Source: Collybiopsis luxurians FD-317 M1 (lineage: Eukaryota; Basidiomycota; Agaricomycetes; Agaricales; Omphalotaceae). Taken from it: a stretch of 64,000 nucleotides of DNA. The notes beneath the pieces are model-generated. The model was given only the letters and a program-made list of their open reading frames with translations. It made no database searches and was not told the DNA's origin. Both the position numbers and the translations under genes were made by a program. Below, piece after piece: positions 1-12,217 of this stretch (position 1 is the stretch's first letter; each line of letters starts with the position of its first letter). The stretch is from NCBI GenBank assembly GCA_000827265.1, contig KN834812.1, positions 48,662-112,661 on the forward strand, written 5' to 3'.

Positions 1-460
1 CGCAAAGCAAAAAACTAGAACAGAAACCCAAAAAAATTACACCAACTACTAATACCAAGCACCACCCATTCGGCTTCGGCTTCGAAGCCTTCTGAGGCTC
101 CAGCAGATCTGGATACCCCGTACAACTCTCCTCCCTCGCCAACTCTATTATCCTCTTTGCCGAAATAACCTCCCAGTTTAATCTTTTGGTTGATGTCACC
201 GATGTAGCCCTCGAGGGCAGATTTACCGAGGTCAGCGTAGACAGTTGAAGCAAAGAAGGAGTGGTCTTCTTGGAGCATGCGGGCGATTTAGAGGAGTTGG
301 TGTTGGCGCAAAGGAATGGAGAAGATATCGCGGGAGGTGAAAGTTGTGTGGATTGAGGTGTCGATCTAGATAGTAGGGTGATTAGATCCAAGAAAGAGAT
401 AGAAGAAGGTGTAGGAATATCCTTTGAAATATCCTCCAAGGGTGTATCGACCACCTGGAG
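1..460 (-). pseudogene. Decayed 5' end of a class-3 aldehyde dehydrogenase gene (relic of the 5624-8463 gene)
   Basis: Read on the minus strand this stretch repeats exon 1, intron 1 and exon 2 of the intact aldehyde dehydrogenase whose start lies at 8463. The first-exon peptide [11 protein letters not shown] is still visible near 430-455 as [11 protein letters not shown], but the initiator ATG has become GTG. Exon 2 is recognisable as MLQEDHSFFASTVYADLGK (intact gene: [19 protein letters not shown]) around 215-275. A frameshift near position 170 then throws the frame out: the homologous residues ending in EPQKA continue only in a different frame. Lost start plus frameshift argue for a pseudogene. 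The rest of the gene would lie to the left of the window and was not seen. Confidence 0.85.
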
Positions 461-2035
461 GCTAAGAATGCTTCCGTGTCGTTACGGCGTCGCGATCTTA
501 AGTACCATTGAAAACGGGAAAGACGTAGAGATAGGATAGGTCATTAAACCCTTATATAGAGGTGCGAGTACAGTAGCCATAACGATCATGGTAGTGAATG
601 ACGACAGTTGAAAAAGTGCGTTTTACTACACAAAGCTGTCCGGGCCGGTGACGTTTAAACGCCGACGGAGCGAATTTCCGTCCTCCTTGAGGATCTCTCT
701 TACTCAATCCACTTCCAATATGTTCCCCGCCTCAAACCCAGTGCCGCTTGGATTTAAATGGTCGGATATATATTGAGATAGAGTAACCGAACAAGCAGAT
801 TATTCATGAGTGAAAATAAGTAATAGTGACGCGAAGTCGGCGTCAGGTGAAGTAAAGTATCAGAGCCAACGGTTAGAGCAACGGCCCACGGGCAATCTAA
901 CAATGAGAATCTTTGACATTATATCCCTGTCTGGCAAATGGCAATGGCGAAGTTCAATCAGTCAAGACTCAAGGGCCAGTTCCTCCCCACTACACGCATC
1001 GACACTTCATAACTACTTCCATTAACTTAACGACTAGGATAAATATATTTGGTGCAAGTCAGCCTCTTTTAAACTTGGCAGCACTTGTGTATGCTCGTGT
1101 CTAATGATAACATGTGTGAATTCCACGCATGGGTATAATGACCAAGATAGACTCCTGTCAGTGAGACAACGAAGACTGTCAGCGAGTGCTAGTTTGACTC
1201 TTCATTCTACTCTGCTTCTTTTCCTCGGATTGATGTTTAACTCAACATTTTACCTTCTTTTGAACACCACGACAGCTGCCAGAAACCGTTTTTCATCCCG
1301 GCCTTAGTCGACGCTTAAGTTTAGAAAGGTTACTACACTCCGAAAGATATTACCTACCTTTCCCCGTTATGTATCAATCACAGCACTGGTACTACCAAGT
1401 GGAAGGTCTCACGCAGGTCGCATTGTCCTGCGGCAAAGATCCATAAACAAATAGTTCACGATTGACATTCAATACGCTTTGGTAAAACAGTAAATTTAAT
1501 GGCCATTTAATATACAAAACATTTCCAATTCTGGTTACAAGTGAAAATGATGTACATAGTATAACTACCCACCAACCGAAAGGAAAAAGAAAAAGAGAAC
1601 AAAATACGAAATTGCTCACCCCAAGAAACAATGAACAATCAGCAGACACAATAAATAACGACGTATCTCATTCCAAACCTAGGTCCTAAATGAAAGAGTT
1701 TCATGGCCTCCTTTGTACTAGCTTGGCATCTCGTAGAAAATGGCAGAACATACATAGCGATACTGAGCCTGAGGCTTTGAGCTGGCGCAATTTTAAGATA
1801 CACCGCGCCAAAAAGCGATTGCGAGTAAATATATCCATATATCAATCAACCGTCATCGCTGTATTCAATTTGCTGCCAGAGAAAGTAGCTAATCGCTCCA
1901 AACAAAAAAAATCGCATAAATGGTAGGAAAGGTATGCAAGCACAAAACATTTATTCAAGAGCGAAGTTTGTATCAACTTCATACATATTCTGACACAGCA
2001 CTGGAGCTAATAACAAATGTATCATTTTTGGACAA
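461..2035. other. Intergenic, no supported gene
   Basis: Only short overlapping ORFs without codon bias or recognisable domains are present. The sequence is AT-rich towards 1450-2030. The right end holds the 3' flank of the NLR gene, which is transcribed leftwards and stops at 2036. I see no RNA gene or mobile-element hallmark. Confidence 0.6.
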
Positions 2036-5000
2036 TCATTTCCTAATGTGTTTTTTGAACAGCCTAAAAATTCCCTTGAATGCTTTATGGGAAGAGTTTT
2101 TATATGGTGCAATATCTGAGGTAGGAGTGACTATGTCAGCTCGGATTTCTGTCATGTTCTGTATTCTCCAGAGAGTATCAGGGTGGTGCTCTCCTAATGT
2201 TTGCTTAGACATCTCCACAAGTGGCTCTAAGATCTGGAGAGCTTCTTGATGTCTTCCAATTCTAGAGTATATGATTGCCAGATACTCCATTGCAATGAGA
2301 GTTGAAGGATGCTGCTCTCCCAGTAAGTTCCTCCACTTCTCCAATACTGGCTTTCCAATTTGCAGAGCTGTCTCATTGTTTCCAATGTCAGAGAGGTAGA
2401 ATGCCAAATTGCCCAGTCTAGCGAGAGTACCTGGGTGTTCTTCTCCCAGTACTGTCTTTGACAACTCTGCCAGTGGCTCTCCAATCTGCAAAGCTTCCTC
2501 AAATTTGCCCATTCCAGAGTAGATGTTTGCCAAGTATTGCATTTTGTCGAGAGTATCAGGATGGTGTTCTCCCAAAATTTCAACCGACATTTTCACCAGT
2601 GGCTCTGAAAGCTGCAGTGCTTCCTTGTATCTTCCCAAACATGAGTAAGACAGTGCAAAGTTGGATATTCTGCTCATAGTAACTGGATGCTGCTCTCCCA
2701 AGATTTGCTTTGATATGTTTACTAAAGGCTCTTCAAGGCATAGGGCATCATTATATCTTCCTAAATCAAAGTAATCCCGGGCCAAGTTATGTATTCTGTA
2801 AAGTGTATCAGGATGGTGCTCCCCCATTATCTCCTTTGACATTTCCACCAGTGGCTCTGAAATCTTTAGTGCTTCATTATATCTTCCTATCTCATTGTAG
2901 CTAACTGCCAAATTACCCAGTCTATATAGAGTATCAGGATGCTGCTCTCCCAAAATTTTCTTTGACACTTCCACTACCATGCTGCTAATCTGCAGAGCCT
3001 CTAGAACCCTTCCAACTCGGGCATATGTATTTGCCAAATTGCTCAATCTGTTGAGAGTTGTGGGATCCTGCTCGCCCAATACTTTCTTGGACATCTCCAC
3101 CAATGTCTCATCAATTTGTAGAGCTTCATTTCTTCTTCCCATATTAGAATATTGGTTTGACAAGGCATGCATTCCATTGAGAGTCATTGGATGCTCCTCT
3201 CCAAATGATTCTTTGGTCATTTTCAAGAGGGCCTCAGCAATCTCTAGAGCTTCCTTATTTTTTCCTGATCTTTCCAGTGCTGCTATTACCCACCTCATCA
3301 GATCTAGAGTCAGCTGATGCCTTTCCCCATATTTCTCCTTTAGTTGATGCCACAGTGGCTCCCATAACTCATAGGCTCTGGAAAAATACCCACATTCAAA
3401 CCACAAATTACCCATAGCTCCATCGGTGTGTACATCTTCTGTAATTTCAAAGTGAATACAATGAGGAACCAGTGACCTTAAAAATGCCATATCTGCATCA
3501 TTCATGGCAATTGCTACAATACTTTGAGCTTTTAGCTGAAAGTCTGTTTGCTTGGCACTCTCAATGCTGTCTCGAATCCAGTGATGGACTAATGGATGCA
3601 ATGAATATGTCCCTTCCTTTTCAATACTAATCAGAGAATATGAGCTGATTGTTTGAACAATGTTGTCCATCCAAAGTTCATTCCACTCCAATTTTTGTGA
3701 TGTAAGAAATGACAAAACAGGATAGGCTGCCAAAGTCTCTACTTCTTTTTCCCACGGGAGATTATCCAATGCCCTCTGAAATAATTTCCTCGAAATCCCT
3801 TCATAGTGATAGAATGAACACAACCTCAAAAATGTTTTACATTGTTCATCCAATTTTTCCCAGCTAAGATCCCAAGTAGCATAGACTGATAATGAATATT
3901 TTTCAATGCTTTGGGGCAGGCTCCTAGTCATCAATACTAGTTGATGCTGTTCTAATCTGTGTAGATATGAATCTAAGCAGTTTTGCTGTGATATATAAGA
4001 ACCAGCATGCACAAGAGCTAGGGCAAAGTAATGCAATTTTGCTGCAATGTCAGAGGCTGTCAATTTCTGCTCTGGAGTAGCCTCATTGTCTTTAATAGCA
4101 TGCTTCAAAAGTAACTGTAAGCCATCCTCTGTTTCCATGTCCTTTAACACTTTGGACTTGATGCTAATCTGTTTTAGGGTACTATTCCTCGAAGTAACAA
4201 TGATGTTACCATGGCCAGACTGAGGGAGAAATTTCCCCAAGTTAAGGTTTGGATCATCAGCATTATCATAGAGGATTATCCATTCTTCTTGATGCTGTGA
4301 AAGCCATCTAAGTCCAGCTTCCCAGTTGCTGAACTCACCAAGTCCATTTTTGAAAGCAATATCATAGTAACTTGCCTTGATGGATTCTTCAGAGTGTGCA
4401 GTAATCAGGTAGCATCCAGTAAACCTTTGAAATATAAAAGTGATTCATTAAAGAGGAGACAGTGCCATTGAGTTCAGATTCTTCTACCTTGATCTAAATA
4501 AGTTTATGAACTTCAAAGCAGTTTGAGTTTTTCCTGCTCCTCCCATCCCGTAAAGCACAAATACTTTCTTTTCATGAGCTTCAATAGAGGGAGGCTCAAC
4601 AAAAAAATAGGTTTCAAGATCTGCAAGAATATCCTTTCTCCCGGTAAAAAATGGAGAGACTGGACCAAGGTCGGTCATCCCTGCAGTGAATCCTTTTGGT
4701 TTCTGTGAGCATTAAAAGTCTAGTATATCAAAGTGGAGGATGCTACCAGCTGGAGCAGCTGAAACTGCAGTTTCTTTAGATCTATCTGCTTCATATACGT
4801 TGACTTGAAAAGTAGAAGATGCTCCAAAAGTCATGTTTGATGCTCCAGAAAACATAGCACCTCTATAAAAATTTACGTTAACTTCCAACCGAATTCACAA
4901 TTTCCAATATCATCACTGACGAATTGTGTGTAACGTTACCTCCAGAGCTCGGCCCATCTTGTTGCAGGTCGGAAATAGGTGAGTTGAAAGTTTGTTGACT

Positions 5001-5065
5001 TCTAAGGGGATGGAAAACGTTAGATATTTTTGTATTGATCAAAATTTTCCCCACCTATCGGCCAT
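2036..5065 (-). CDS. NLR-type STAND NTPase with TPR repeats, 933 aa, five exons
   Basis: Model: 5065-5055, 5001-4940, 4881-4747, 4692-4488, 4424-2036. Phases agree and the sum is exactly 934 codons. Exon 1 encodes only MAD plus part of a codon. The short N-terminal part is followed by a P-loop (GMGGAGKT), a Walker-B-like segment (EEWIILYDNADDP), a sensor-type stretch (GNIIVTSRN) and a winged-helix region ending in LHPLVHHWIRDS. The C-terminal third is nine consecutive 42-residue repeats of the kinesin-light-chain TPR type, most ending in LGEQHP or LGEHHP, encoded at about 2170-3330. This is the NB-ARC/TPR architecture of fungal intracellular receptors linked to non-self recognition and regulated cell death; a role here is inference. 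There is no recognisable N-terminal effector domain. The gene looks AT-richer than the aldehyde dehydrogenase and MFS genes beside it. A TATA-like TATATATA lies at about 5116-5124. Confidence 0.9.
2170..3330 (-). repeat. Nine tandem 126-bp units encoding the TPRs of the NLR
   Basis: Each unit contains a version of GGATGCTGCTCTCCCA on the plus strand, spaced by 126 bp, encoding the conserved GEQHP/GEHHP turn between helices. Units are diverged at the DNA level but keep an exact 42-codon period with no partial units, so the array is in frame throughout. The last C-terminal unit, at about 2100-2170, degenerates. Confidence 0.85.
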
Positions 5066-5623
5066 TGGGCGGAAGACGAAACCTGGGGATCAAATGACCG
5101 CCAAGTGTTCTACGCCTTATATATACCCACCAGCCATTGATTAGATACGATTATCATCATATAATCATACATTCACCACCTGACATTCCACTCACACGGT
5201 GCTGTACTGACTAATGAATTAAAAGCGATGTATCGCACACCTCCCGATATTCAGTCCATCAACCATTCTGCTGCCCTCCGACACTTGTCGGAACATTGTG
5301 CAGGCAGGTGGTTCTTGGTTGCTGACTTATGGCAACACATGGCTATCAAATGCCGATCACTCTATATTCACTGAAAGCTATGCCGGTGTGGCTGAATGCA
5401 AGCACGTCTCATATCCACAGTTCAAGCGCTTGTCATTTAAACGGCTTCATACATCCATAAATTACACATTTTACCAAAATCTCGCAATACTTGTTAGCAT
5501 ACAATACAGTCAGTGGGAAAACACCATTTCAAGTTATTCTCTCCTCTCACTCTCCTGCTTTATCGCAGAGACGGCTCGAGTGTGTCTCTGTTTCTGTTTC
5601 CCCTCATCAAGGTTCACCACCTC
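5066..5623. promoter_or_regulatory. NLR promoter region and 3' flank of the aldehyde dehydrogenase gene
   Basis: Both flanking genes are transcribed leftwards, so this interval is the promoter of the NLR and the terminator region of the aldehyde dehydrogenase. A TATATATA motif at about 5116-5124 sits roughly 55 bp upstream of the proposed NLR ATG. The longer plus-strand ORF here has no domain and overlaps the aldehyde dehydrogenase 3' end, so it was not called. Confidence 0.5.
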
Positions 5624-8463
5624 TCACACCTGCAACCCACCCTCCGGCGTACTCTCCGGAATCTTCACATTCAATCCCGGTTCGCATTCAACCTTGAATG
5701 AATGGTCGGTGTAGGGTGGGTACCGGAGGATGATCTTCTCTTCGGCTCTGTCATGTTTTTAGAAAGGGTGAATATGAGGTCGAACGGTAGAATCAAGTGC
5801 GAATGGGTCAAGACCGAGGGCAAGTTTGTAGTGTGGAAGGAGGGAGTCGAGGAAAGAGTCAGTACAACAAATCCAGTGAAGCATAGGCAGAAACAGCGCA
5901 TTGACAAACTCACGCAGCAGGAATATCAACTGTCGACCGCTCATACGAGAAACATTCAAATGTGTTTTCGAGGATTTGACGACCATCTGAGAGCAGAGGA
6001 AAGGGGGAAGAAAGTTGATGGAAAAGGAACATAATGATAAATCAGTACGGATGGCCATAGGGAACATAAAATACATACATCCAGATTCTCCTACGCCTCC
6101 AAATGGAAGAACTTTCACTGTAGAATGAATTAGTTATCTATCTATCCATCGCGTTCTATTTGTCACGATACGACAGGACGGTAGAAGTAGGTACAATATA
6201 ATTCAAAGAAGAAGCACGTACCATCCAATTGCATAAAGGTATCATTGAAAACGAGGCCTCCGGTCGTAGTATGTCGACGCACTATTCATGAAAGGTTCAA
6301 ACGAATCAGTATTATGAATGCGGAGTTTTGAGGGATTGAGGCGATGAGGTAAATGAATGAATCATGAATCACCTTCATCCTGGATCTGCTCGTCCGTGGA
6401 AAAGAGGTACAAGACAAGCGGGTGATCCCTGTAAATATAAGGTTAGAGTTTATCAAACACAATATTCCAGTGTCAAGCGTGGGTGCGAATGTGTGAAAGG
6501 AACGTGGCGAATAGGATTAGGATTAGGATCGCAATGTGGTATAACCCCTCGGACGAAAGCAGACAAAAGAACGAAAGGAAGAAAGCAGGCACTCACCTCT
6601 CACTAACCCAATCACAAGCCTTCCTAATAAACCCCTCCTCCTCCAACTCCACAATCGTCAAAATCGGTCCAAACGTCTCGGATTCCAACAACACATCCCC
6701 CTCCTTAACAAGAATCACCGTCGGCTCGATCTTCAACCTTTCCTCATCCATCCGACCTCCCATAAGGACCTTTCCTTTCGTCTTCTCAAGGAGACCTATT
6801 TGGGAAATCATAAGCATAAGCAAAAGCCAAAGATATAGAAGACCCGAATATGTATGAGGTACAATTAATACGTATAACACACACCTTTAATCCTATTAAA
6901 ATGCTGTAAATTGATGATATGCGCATAGGAATCTGACCCCAACGCGGCGCCTTGATCAGCGGGGTACATCTCCTCGTACGCCTTCTTCAACCCGTCAATG
7001 TACCGCGGGAGAGCGGAGGGGCTGATGAGGACATAGTCTGGCGATACGCAAATCTGAAGAAGGATGATCGAGAGTTGTTAGTAATCTTCAGGAGTGAGGG
7101 TGGGTGGGTAGGAGGGCCGGAGAGGATGGACGGCAGGAAGCGAAGCGAAACAGAGTGAAGTAAAAGTTAACACATGGGACACAACATAGTCCATTGTATC
7201 GCATCGCATCGTATTGAATCGAATCGAATCGTATTCATATTCGTATTCGCATCCAAAAAAAAAATGCACTCCTATAAACAAAAACTTACCTGTCCACAAT
7301 TCGTCACCTTCCCCCACAACGTCCTCTTCGCCGCGAGCTCCAAATCGCATTTCGGATCGACGATCACGGGAGACTTGCCCCCCAACTCGAGGGTGAGAGG
7401 TGTAAGGTGTTTGGCGGCTGCGGCTGCGATGATCCGCGCGATGGTTCCGTTTCCTGTGTAGAAGACTAGGGAAACGAAAAGAACAAAAGACATCAGTTAA
7501 TGGATCAAAACAGTTATGAATGAGTGACTTGAAAACATATAGGGCGTATGAGGGTTCCGTCCAGTCATAGGACCACCATGACCCGAACAATAGTCCATAG
7601 ACAAAACAACCCTGAATGGAATGAACTCTAAAAACAAACGAAACGTACTATGATCCCACTTCAACTCCAACACCTTCGTAACTTCCGGAACACCCCCACA
7701 CACGACCCTAATCACATCCTGGTCGAGATACTTGGGTAACAACTGCTGGAGACACCCAGCATAGTTGGACGTGACTTCGCTGAGTTTGAGGCATACAGTG
7801 CATCCCGCTGCGATGGCGCCTATCGTAGCTTGGATCTATGTAGGTAGGTAGTCAAGTTCCGAATGTAATATAATATATAATATGTATATCATGATCATTA
7901 GGAATTGATGGGGATTATGATTATAGCACGTACGGATAAAATGAGGGGATAATTCCTGTTTGACAAAAACAGTTAGACCACAAATACATGGAATTAATAT
8001 CCGAGCAAAAACAAGGGTGACAAAAAACACTCAACTCACCAAGGACTAATAACCAACACCGCCCCCTTCGGAGTCGGCACAACCTTAGGCTTCCAAGCCT
8101 TCTGAGGCTCCGGCAAATCCGCATGCCCTTCGTAACTCCTCTCCCTCGCCCACTCGGGTACCCTCCTCGCAGAGATAATCGCCCTATCGATCATGGGGTT
8201 GATTTCACCGATGTAGACTTCGAAAGGGGGTTTACCGAGGTCGGCGTGGATGGCGGAGGAGAAGGCTTTGTGGTTTTCTTGGAGCATGCGGGCGAGTTGG
8301 AGGAGGAGGTGTTGGCGGTAGGGGATCGGGAGGGTTTTGTGGGAGGTGAAGGTTTCGCGGAGGGTTTTGTGGATCTTTTGGGGTTGGGGTTAGTGTTACT
8401 ACTGAACGAAGGGGGGTAGGGAGGACTTACCTTTGGAATATCTTCCAGTGGTGTATCGACCAT
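5624..8463 (-). CDS. Class-3-type aldehyde dehydrogenase, 490 aa, twelve exons
   Basis: Exons on the minus strand: 8463-8431, 8374-8040, 7955-7934, 7835-7649, 7465-7290, 7053-6885, 6795-6597, 6428-6373, 6281-6222, 6117-6079, 5986-5914, 5747-5624. The sum is 491 codons. It oxidises aldehydes to acids with NAD(P)+. Family marks in order are [19 protein letters not shown] after the FYTG turn, [12 protein letters not shown] with the general-base Glu, [11 protein letters not shown] with the catalytic Cys, [24 protein letters not shown], and a final LRYPPYT. The length is normal for the family. The RYPPYT tail appears only after splicing the last intron. It faces away from the MFS gene across about 1.1 kb, so shared control is possible. 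A decayed 5' copy sits at 1-460. The substrate cannot be told. Confidence 0.93.
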
Positions 8464-9559
8464 CTGGAAATGTTTGATGTCCTGTTGTATCATCGTAGGG
8501 GTATTGGTAGTCGCAGTCGTAGTCGTAGTAGCAGTCAGAGGTCGATACACCGAGCTTTATCTCCCCAGATCCTGTACCGTCGTGGTGGTTAGTGAGAAAG
8601 CGAGGGAAACTAAGAAGGGGTTAGAGTTTACAAGGTATTATAAGGAACCCAATCTAATTCGATCCGGATCATTCCCGTTCACATGAGTGGACTGGGTTTT
8701 ATGATGAGTTGCAGCTGGATCCGCGGGAGCAGATGACGATGTTACTAAGTATATGTTCTTCTCATCTCAGTGCGCCACATAGTAGTCAATTATCAGCTGC
8801 AGATTATCAATTATCAACAACAGCGGTAAGTACATAGGGAATTATCGATGAGATGGATGAGATGGATGATTTCTGTACCTACTCTATGTACCTTCCTCTA
8901 AGGGAAAGAAATTCCGTTCGTTGGTACCTTTTTCTAAAGCACTTATATATAACATGGCAGATCGTGAACGAAAAAGCTTGCATGAACCCCTCATCCGCGT
9001 CAGGCCCCCTTCAAGAACGAGGTTGGAAGTAGGAGCATCCCCCAGTGTGGCGTACTCTACAGGCCGAGAGTGGATTAAGAGCGAGTCTGGTTGAGCGGTA
9101 AGGGGTTTCATTGGCTGGAGTGGTGATCGGTAGGCACAGAGGCTGAAAAAGCGAGTACGGGTCGTCACTCTGGCTTCTCTCTCATGTACACCCACTCTAT
9201 CTCCACTGCCGACCATCGGGATTCGGGAAGCTGCTGAAACGTTTTCGGGATCCCCTCAATACTAGTCGGCAACCGTCCACCTGCCGACGACCGTGGAAGA
9301 ACGTCGGTGATGCGCCGCGGCGGCACACTAGCCTCGTTCGCCGAATCACACGGAACTGATGCCGAAGCACCTTCGGGTCTTCTTTCCGAACATCGTTAAC
9401 CTTTTTGCTCCGTAACCTTTTTTGCTCCGATATCAATGATGGTAGCCAGTCACGAGATACTGCCAACTCGAGGCACTGCAAACGTCTTTTTGTCTGTGCT
9501 TCTGCGCTTCGATCGATTTGTTCCCGTATTTTTCTCCGACGAGTAAAGCAGAGCACGCC
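8464..9559. promoter_or_regulatory. Divergent promoter region between aldehyde dehydrogenase and MFS genes
   Basis: This roughly 1.1-kb interval separates two genes reading outward. It starts with a GTAGTC/GTCGTA trinucleotide-rich tract at about 8507-8536, just upstream of the aldehyde dehydrogenase ATG. ORFs of about 110-120 codons on the minus strand at 8884-9556 have no recognisable domain and abut the MFS start, so I treat them as chance. Confidence 0.5.
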
Positions 9560-12217
9560 ATGGCCACTCGCGGCTCGAAACTCAAAGACGGATTAATGAT
9601 CCTCTCCGTTTCAGGTGTAACTACATTGAACGTCAGTTGTTATATAGTTTCTTATCATTTCCCGAATTGGGCTAACTCGAAAAAAAAAAATTGTTTCTTT
9701 TGATTTTATTTTTATGTTGGGGGGGTTCCACTTTGTCAATAGACGTTTCTAAGCGGGGCGTTGACGGTCGCATTACCGACTATAGGACATGATCTTAATT
9801 TCAGTCAAGTACGTCTACAGGGTCATTTCAATGAAACGCCTTACTGAAACCTCGGTGGAGTATAGTCTGCTCTCCAATGGCCGGTCAACGTATACAAGTA
9901 AGAATCATACCCTTTTCCTTCCATGTGCACAATCCATATGCTCTCTTCCTGACAGCCTCGCCTATGGATGCACCCTACTGTTATTCGGTCGACTGGGGGA
10001 TATACTCGGAGGACGAAACATGTTTCTCGCTGGTTCATTCTGGTTCTTCCTATGGTACGCCGTAATCCCCCTGCGGGAAGGATATCCCAACAAACGCTCA
10101 TCTCATCTCATCTCATTCATTCATTCCATCTCGTTCGTTTGTATTCCGCAGGAGCATCGCAGCCGCATTCGCTCCCAACCCTGAAGCATTCATTATCTTT
10201 GTGGCGTTGAAAGGCCTTGGTGCCGCTGCCAACACTCCAGCCGGGATTCGTATCTTTGTTTCCCATTTCCCTGCGGGGCCTTCTCGTAATAAGGCATTTG
10301 GGATTTTGGGTGCGGGTCAGCCGTTGGGGTTTATACTTGGTTTGGTTTTGGGTGCGTTTTATCTCCCTTTCCTTCCGTTCCTTCCTTTCCTTCGTTATCT
10401 TAAACCCTTATCTATCCATTTCCAGGCGGCGTCCTCATCGAATCCCCCGCAACCTGGCGCGCCATATTCTACTTCCAAGCAGGCCTCGCCTTCCTCTTCG
10501 TCCTCCTCGGCTTCTTCTGCCTCGAAAACGACCACAACACTTTTGGAAGGTACACAAAGGGATTGGATTGGGGTGGGGCGTTTCTGAGTACGGCCGGGAT
10601 TGCGTTGTTGAGTTATGCCCTTGCGTGAGTGTCCGTTTTTGGTTTCGGTTTCGGTTTTTGAGTAAATGGGAAGCTGACCTCCCTTGAACACAGCGACGTC
10701 CCCTCCGCCCCACACGGCTGGCTCTCCCCCCAAATCCTCGCCCCCCTCTTCCTCTCCATCCTCCTCCTCCTCGCCTTCTGGGCCTACGAAACCTACCGCG
10801 AATCCCGCTCCCTCTCCGTCTTGATGCCCCCCAGCCTATGGTCCAACACGTCCGCGCGAATGGGGGCTATCACTTCTATGGTGTTTTTTGGGTGGTGGAG
10901 TTTTAATTGTTTGATGTATTTCGCTACGTTGTTGTGAGTTCCCCAGTTCCCCGTTCGTTCCCTCATCCCCGTTCCCGTCCCTGTCCCCTCTTCCTTCCTT
11001 TTGGTCCCTTTCGTTCGTTTGGTTGTCCGTTAGTCGAGGTTTCATATACGATAACCTGACCCCCTTCCTCGCAGTTACCAACAAGTCCAACTCCTCACAC
11101 CCCTCGAGACTTCCGTCCGGTTCATCCCGATGGTGATATCCGGGACGATCACGAATCTTTTGGGAGGGTGGTTGATGAATCGCGTGAGTGGGTTGCCGTT
11201 GATGTTGGTTGGGTTGGCGGGGAATGTTGTATGTGGTTTCTTCTCCTTCTTACTCCTTTTTTCTTTGCTGACGTTGACGGTTTCGTGAACGCTAATTGAA
11301 CCGTTAACTCTATTACCAACACTACCCGCTAACACCAACTCCAACGCCGATGCCAACGCAAACGCTATGATCCTTCCGCTATGCAACTCATACAGGCCGC
11401 ACCGATCATCTTCGCATTGATCAAAGTAGACGCTTCATATTGGTTGATGGCGTTTTGGGTGATGGTATTGATTGGTGAGTGAGCTGGTGTTTGTTTTTCA
11501 TTTCGTGGCGTATTAACTGACTAATGTGTTTTTTCACTCTTCTCTCCTTTCTTACTCTGCTCTCCTCCTCTACTACAGTCGGCGCCGACGTGATATACCC
11601 AGTAGCAACCGTATTCATATCGTCTGCTCTGGATGAGGAATCTCAGTCTTTAGCTGGGGGGATATTTAATGTCGCTACGAGGGTAAGTACCTTCTTCCTC
11701 CTCTCGCCTTCCCCTTCCCTTCACCCCGCTTTTCCCGTTTCCCCCTCTTCACCCCGCTTTTCCCGTTTCCCCCTCTTCCCCCCCTTTTCCCGTTCCCCCT
11801 CCTTTTGCCCTTCCCCCTCCTTTTGCCCTTGACATCAACACTAACATCCCCCCCACCCCACAGCTCGGAACCTCCATCGGAATCGGCGCCACCTCCTCCG
11901 TCGCCAACAGCGTCACATCGCACTACGTCAGGCTGCACCCTTCCTCCTCCGCGACTTCGCCGGACGCACTGATGTACGGATTCCGCGCGGCGGGGTGGAC
12001 CCTTGTTGGGGCTGCGGTGGTGAGTTGGGGGATTGGTGCGGTGTTTTTGAGGGGGATTGGGGTTGTGGGGAGGAAGGGGGGTGGGGGGCGGGAAGGTGGG
12101 GAGGGGGAGGGGCAGGATGGGAAGGCGGAAGGAGATGTGGATATGGATGTTGTGACGGTGAATGTGGTAACTGAGGATAAGGGTGTTGAGGTCGAGTCGG
12201 ATAAGAGTGAGGTGTAA
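9560..12217 (+). CDS. MFS transporter, DHA2-type (14-helix) drug:H+ antiporter-like, 532 aa
   Basis: Eleven exons: 9560-9631, 9743-9808, 9866-9897, 9956-10054, 10152-10351, 10426-10624, 10694-10933, 11075-11228, 11396-11474, 11579-11682, 11864-12217. The sum is 533 codons. Visible marks are TFLSGALTVALPTIGHDLN and LQWPVNVYNLAYGCTLLLFG (helices 1-2), the GRLGDILGGRNMF loop (MFS motif A type), LGAAANTPAGIRIF, GGVLIESPATWRAIF and LLGGWLMNRVSG. The C-terminal tail is rich in Gly, Glu and Asp. It is a plasma- or vacuolar-membrane exporter by family; the substrate is unknown. An in-frame ATG at 9518 would add 14 residues; I chose 9560 because it begins the typical MATRGSK-like cytosolic start. Three decayed copies lie at 15238, 33885 and 36830. 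Confidence 0.93.

Noticed and set aside
5298..5714. 138-codon plus-strand ORF
   Set aside because: It overlaps the last exon of the aldehyde dehydrogenase on the other strand, lacks any recognisable domain, and has no splice or promoter support.
8884..9556. Two minus-strand ORFs of about 110-120 codons in the divergent promoter
   Set aside because: Arg/Ser-rich composition without a domain; the region is explained as the MFS promoter.
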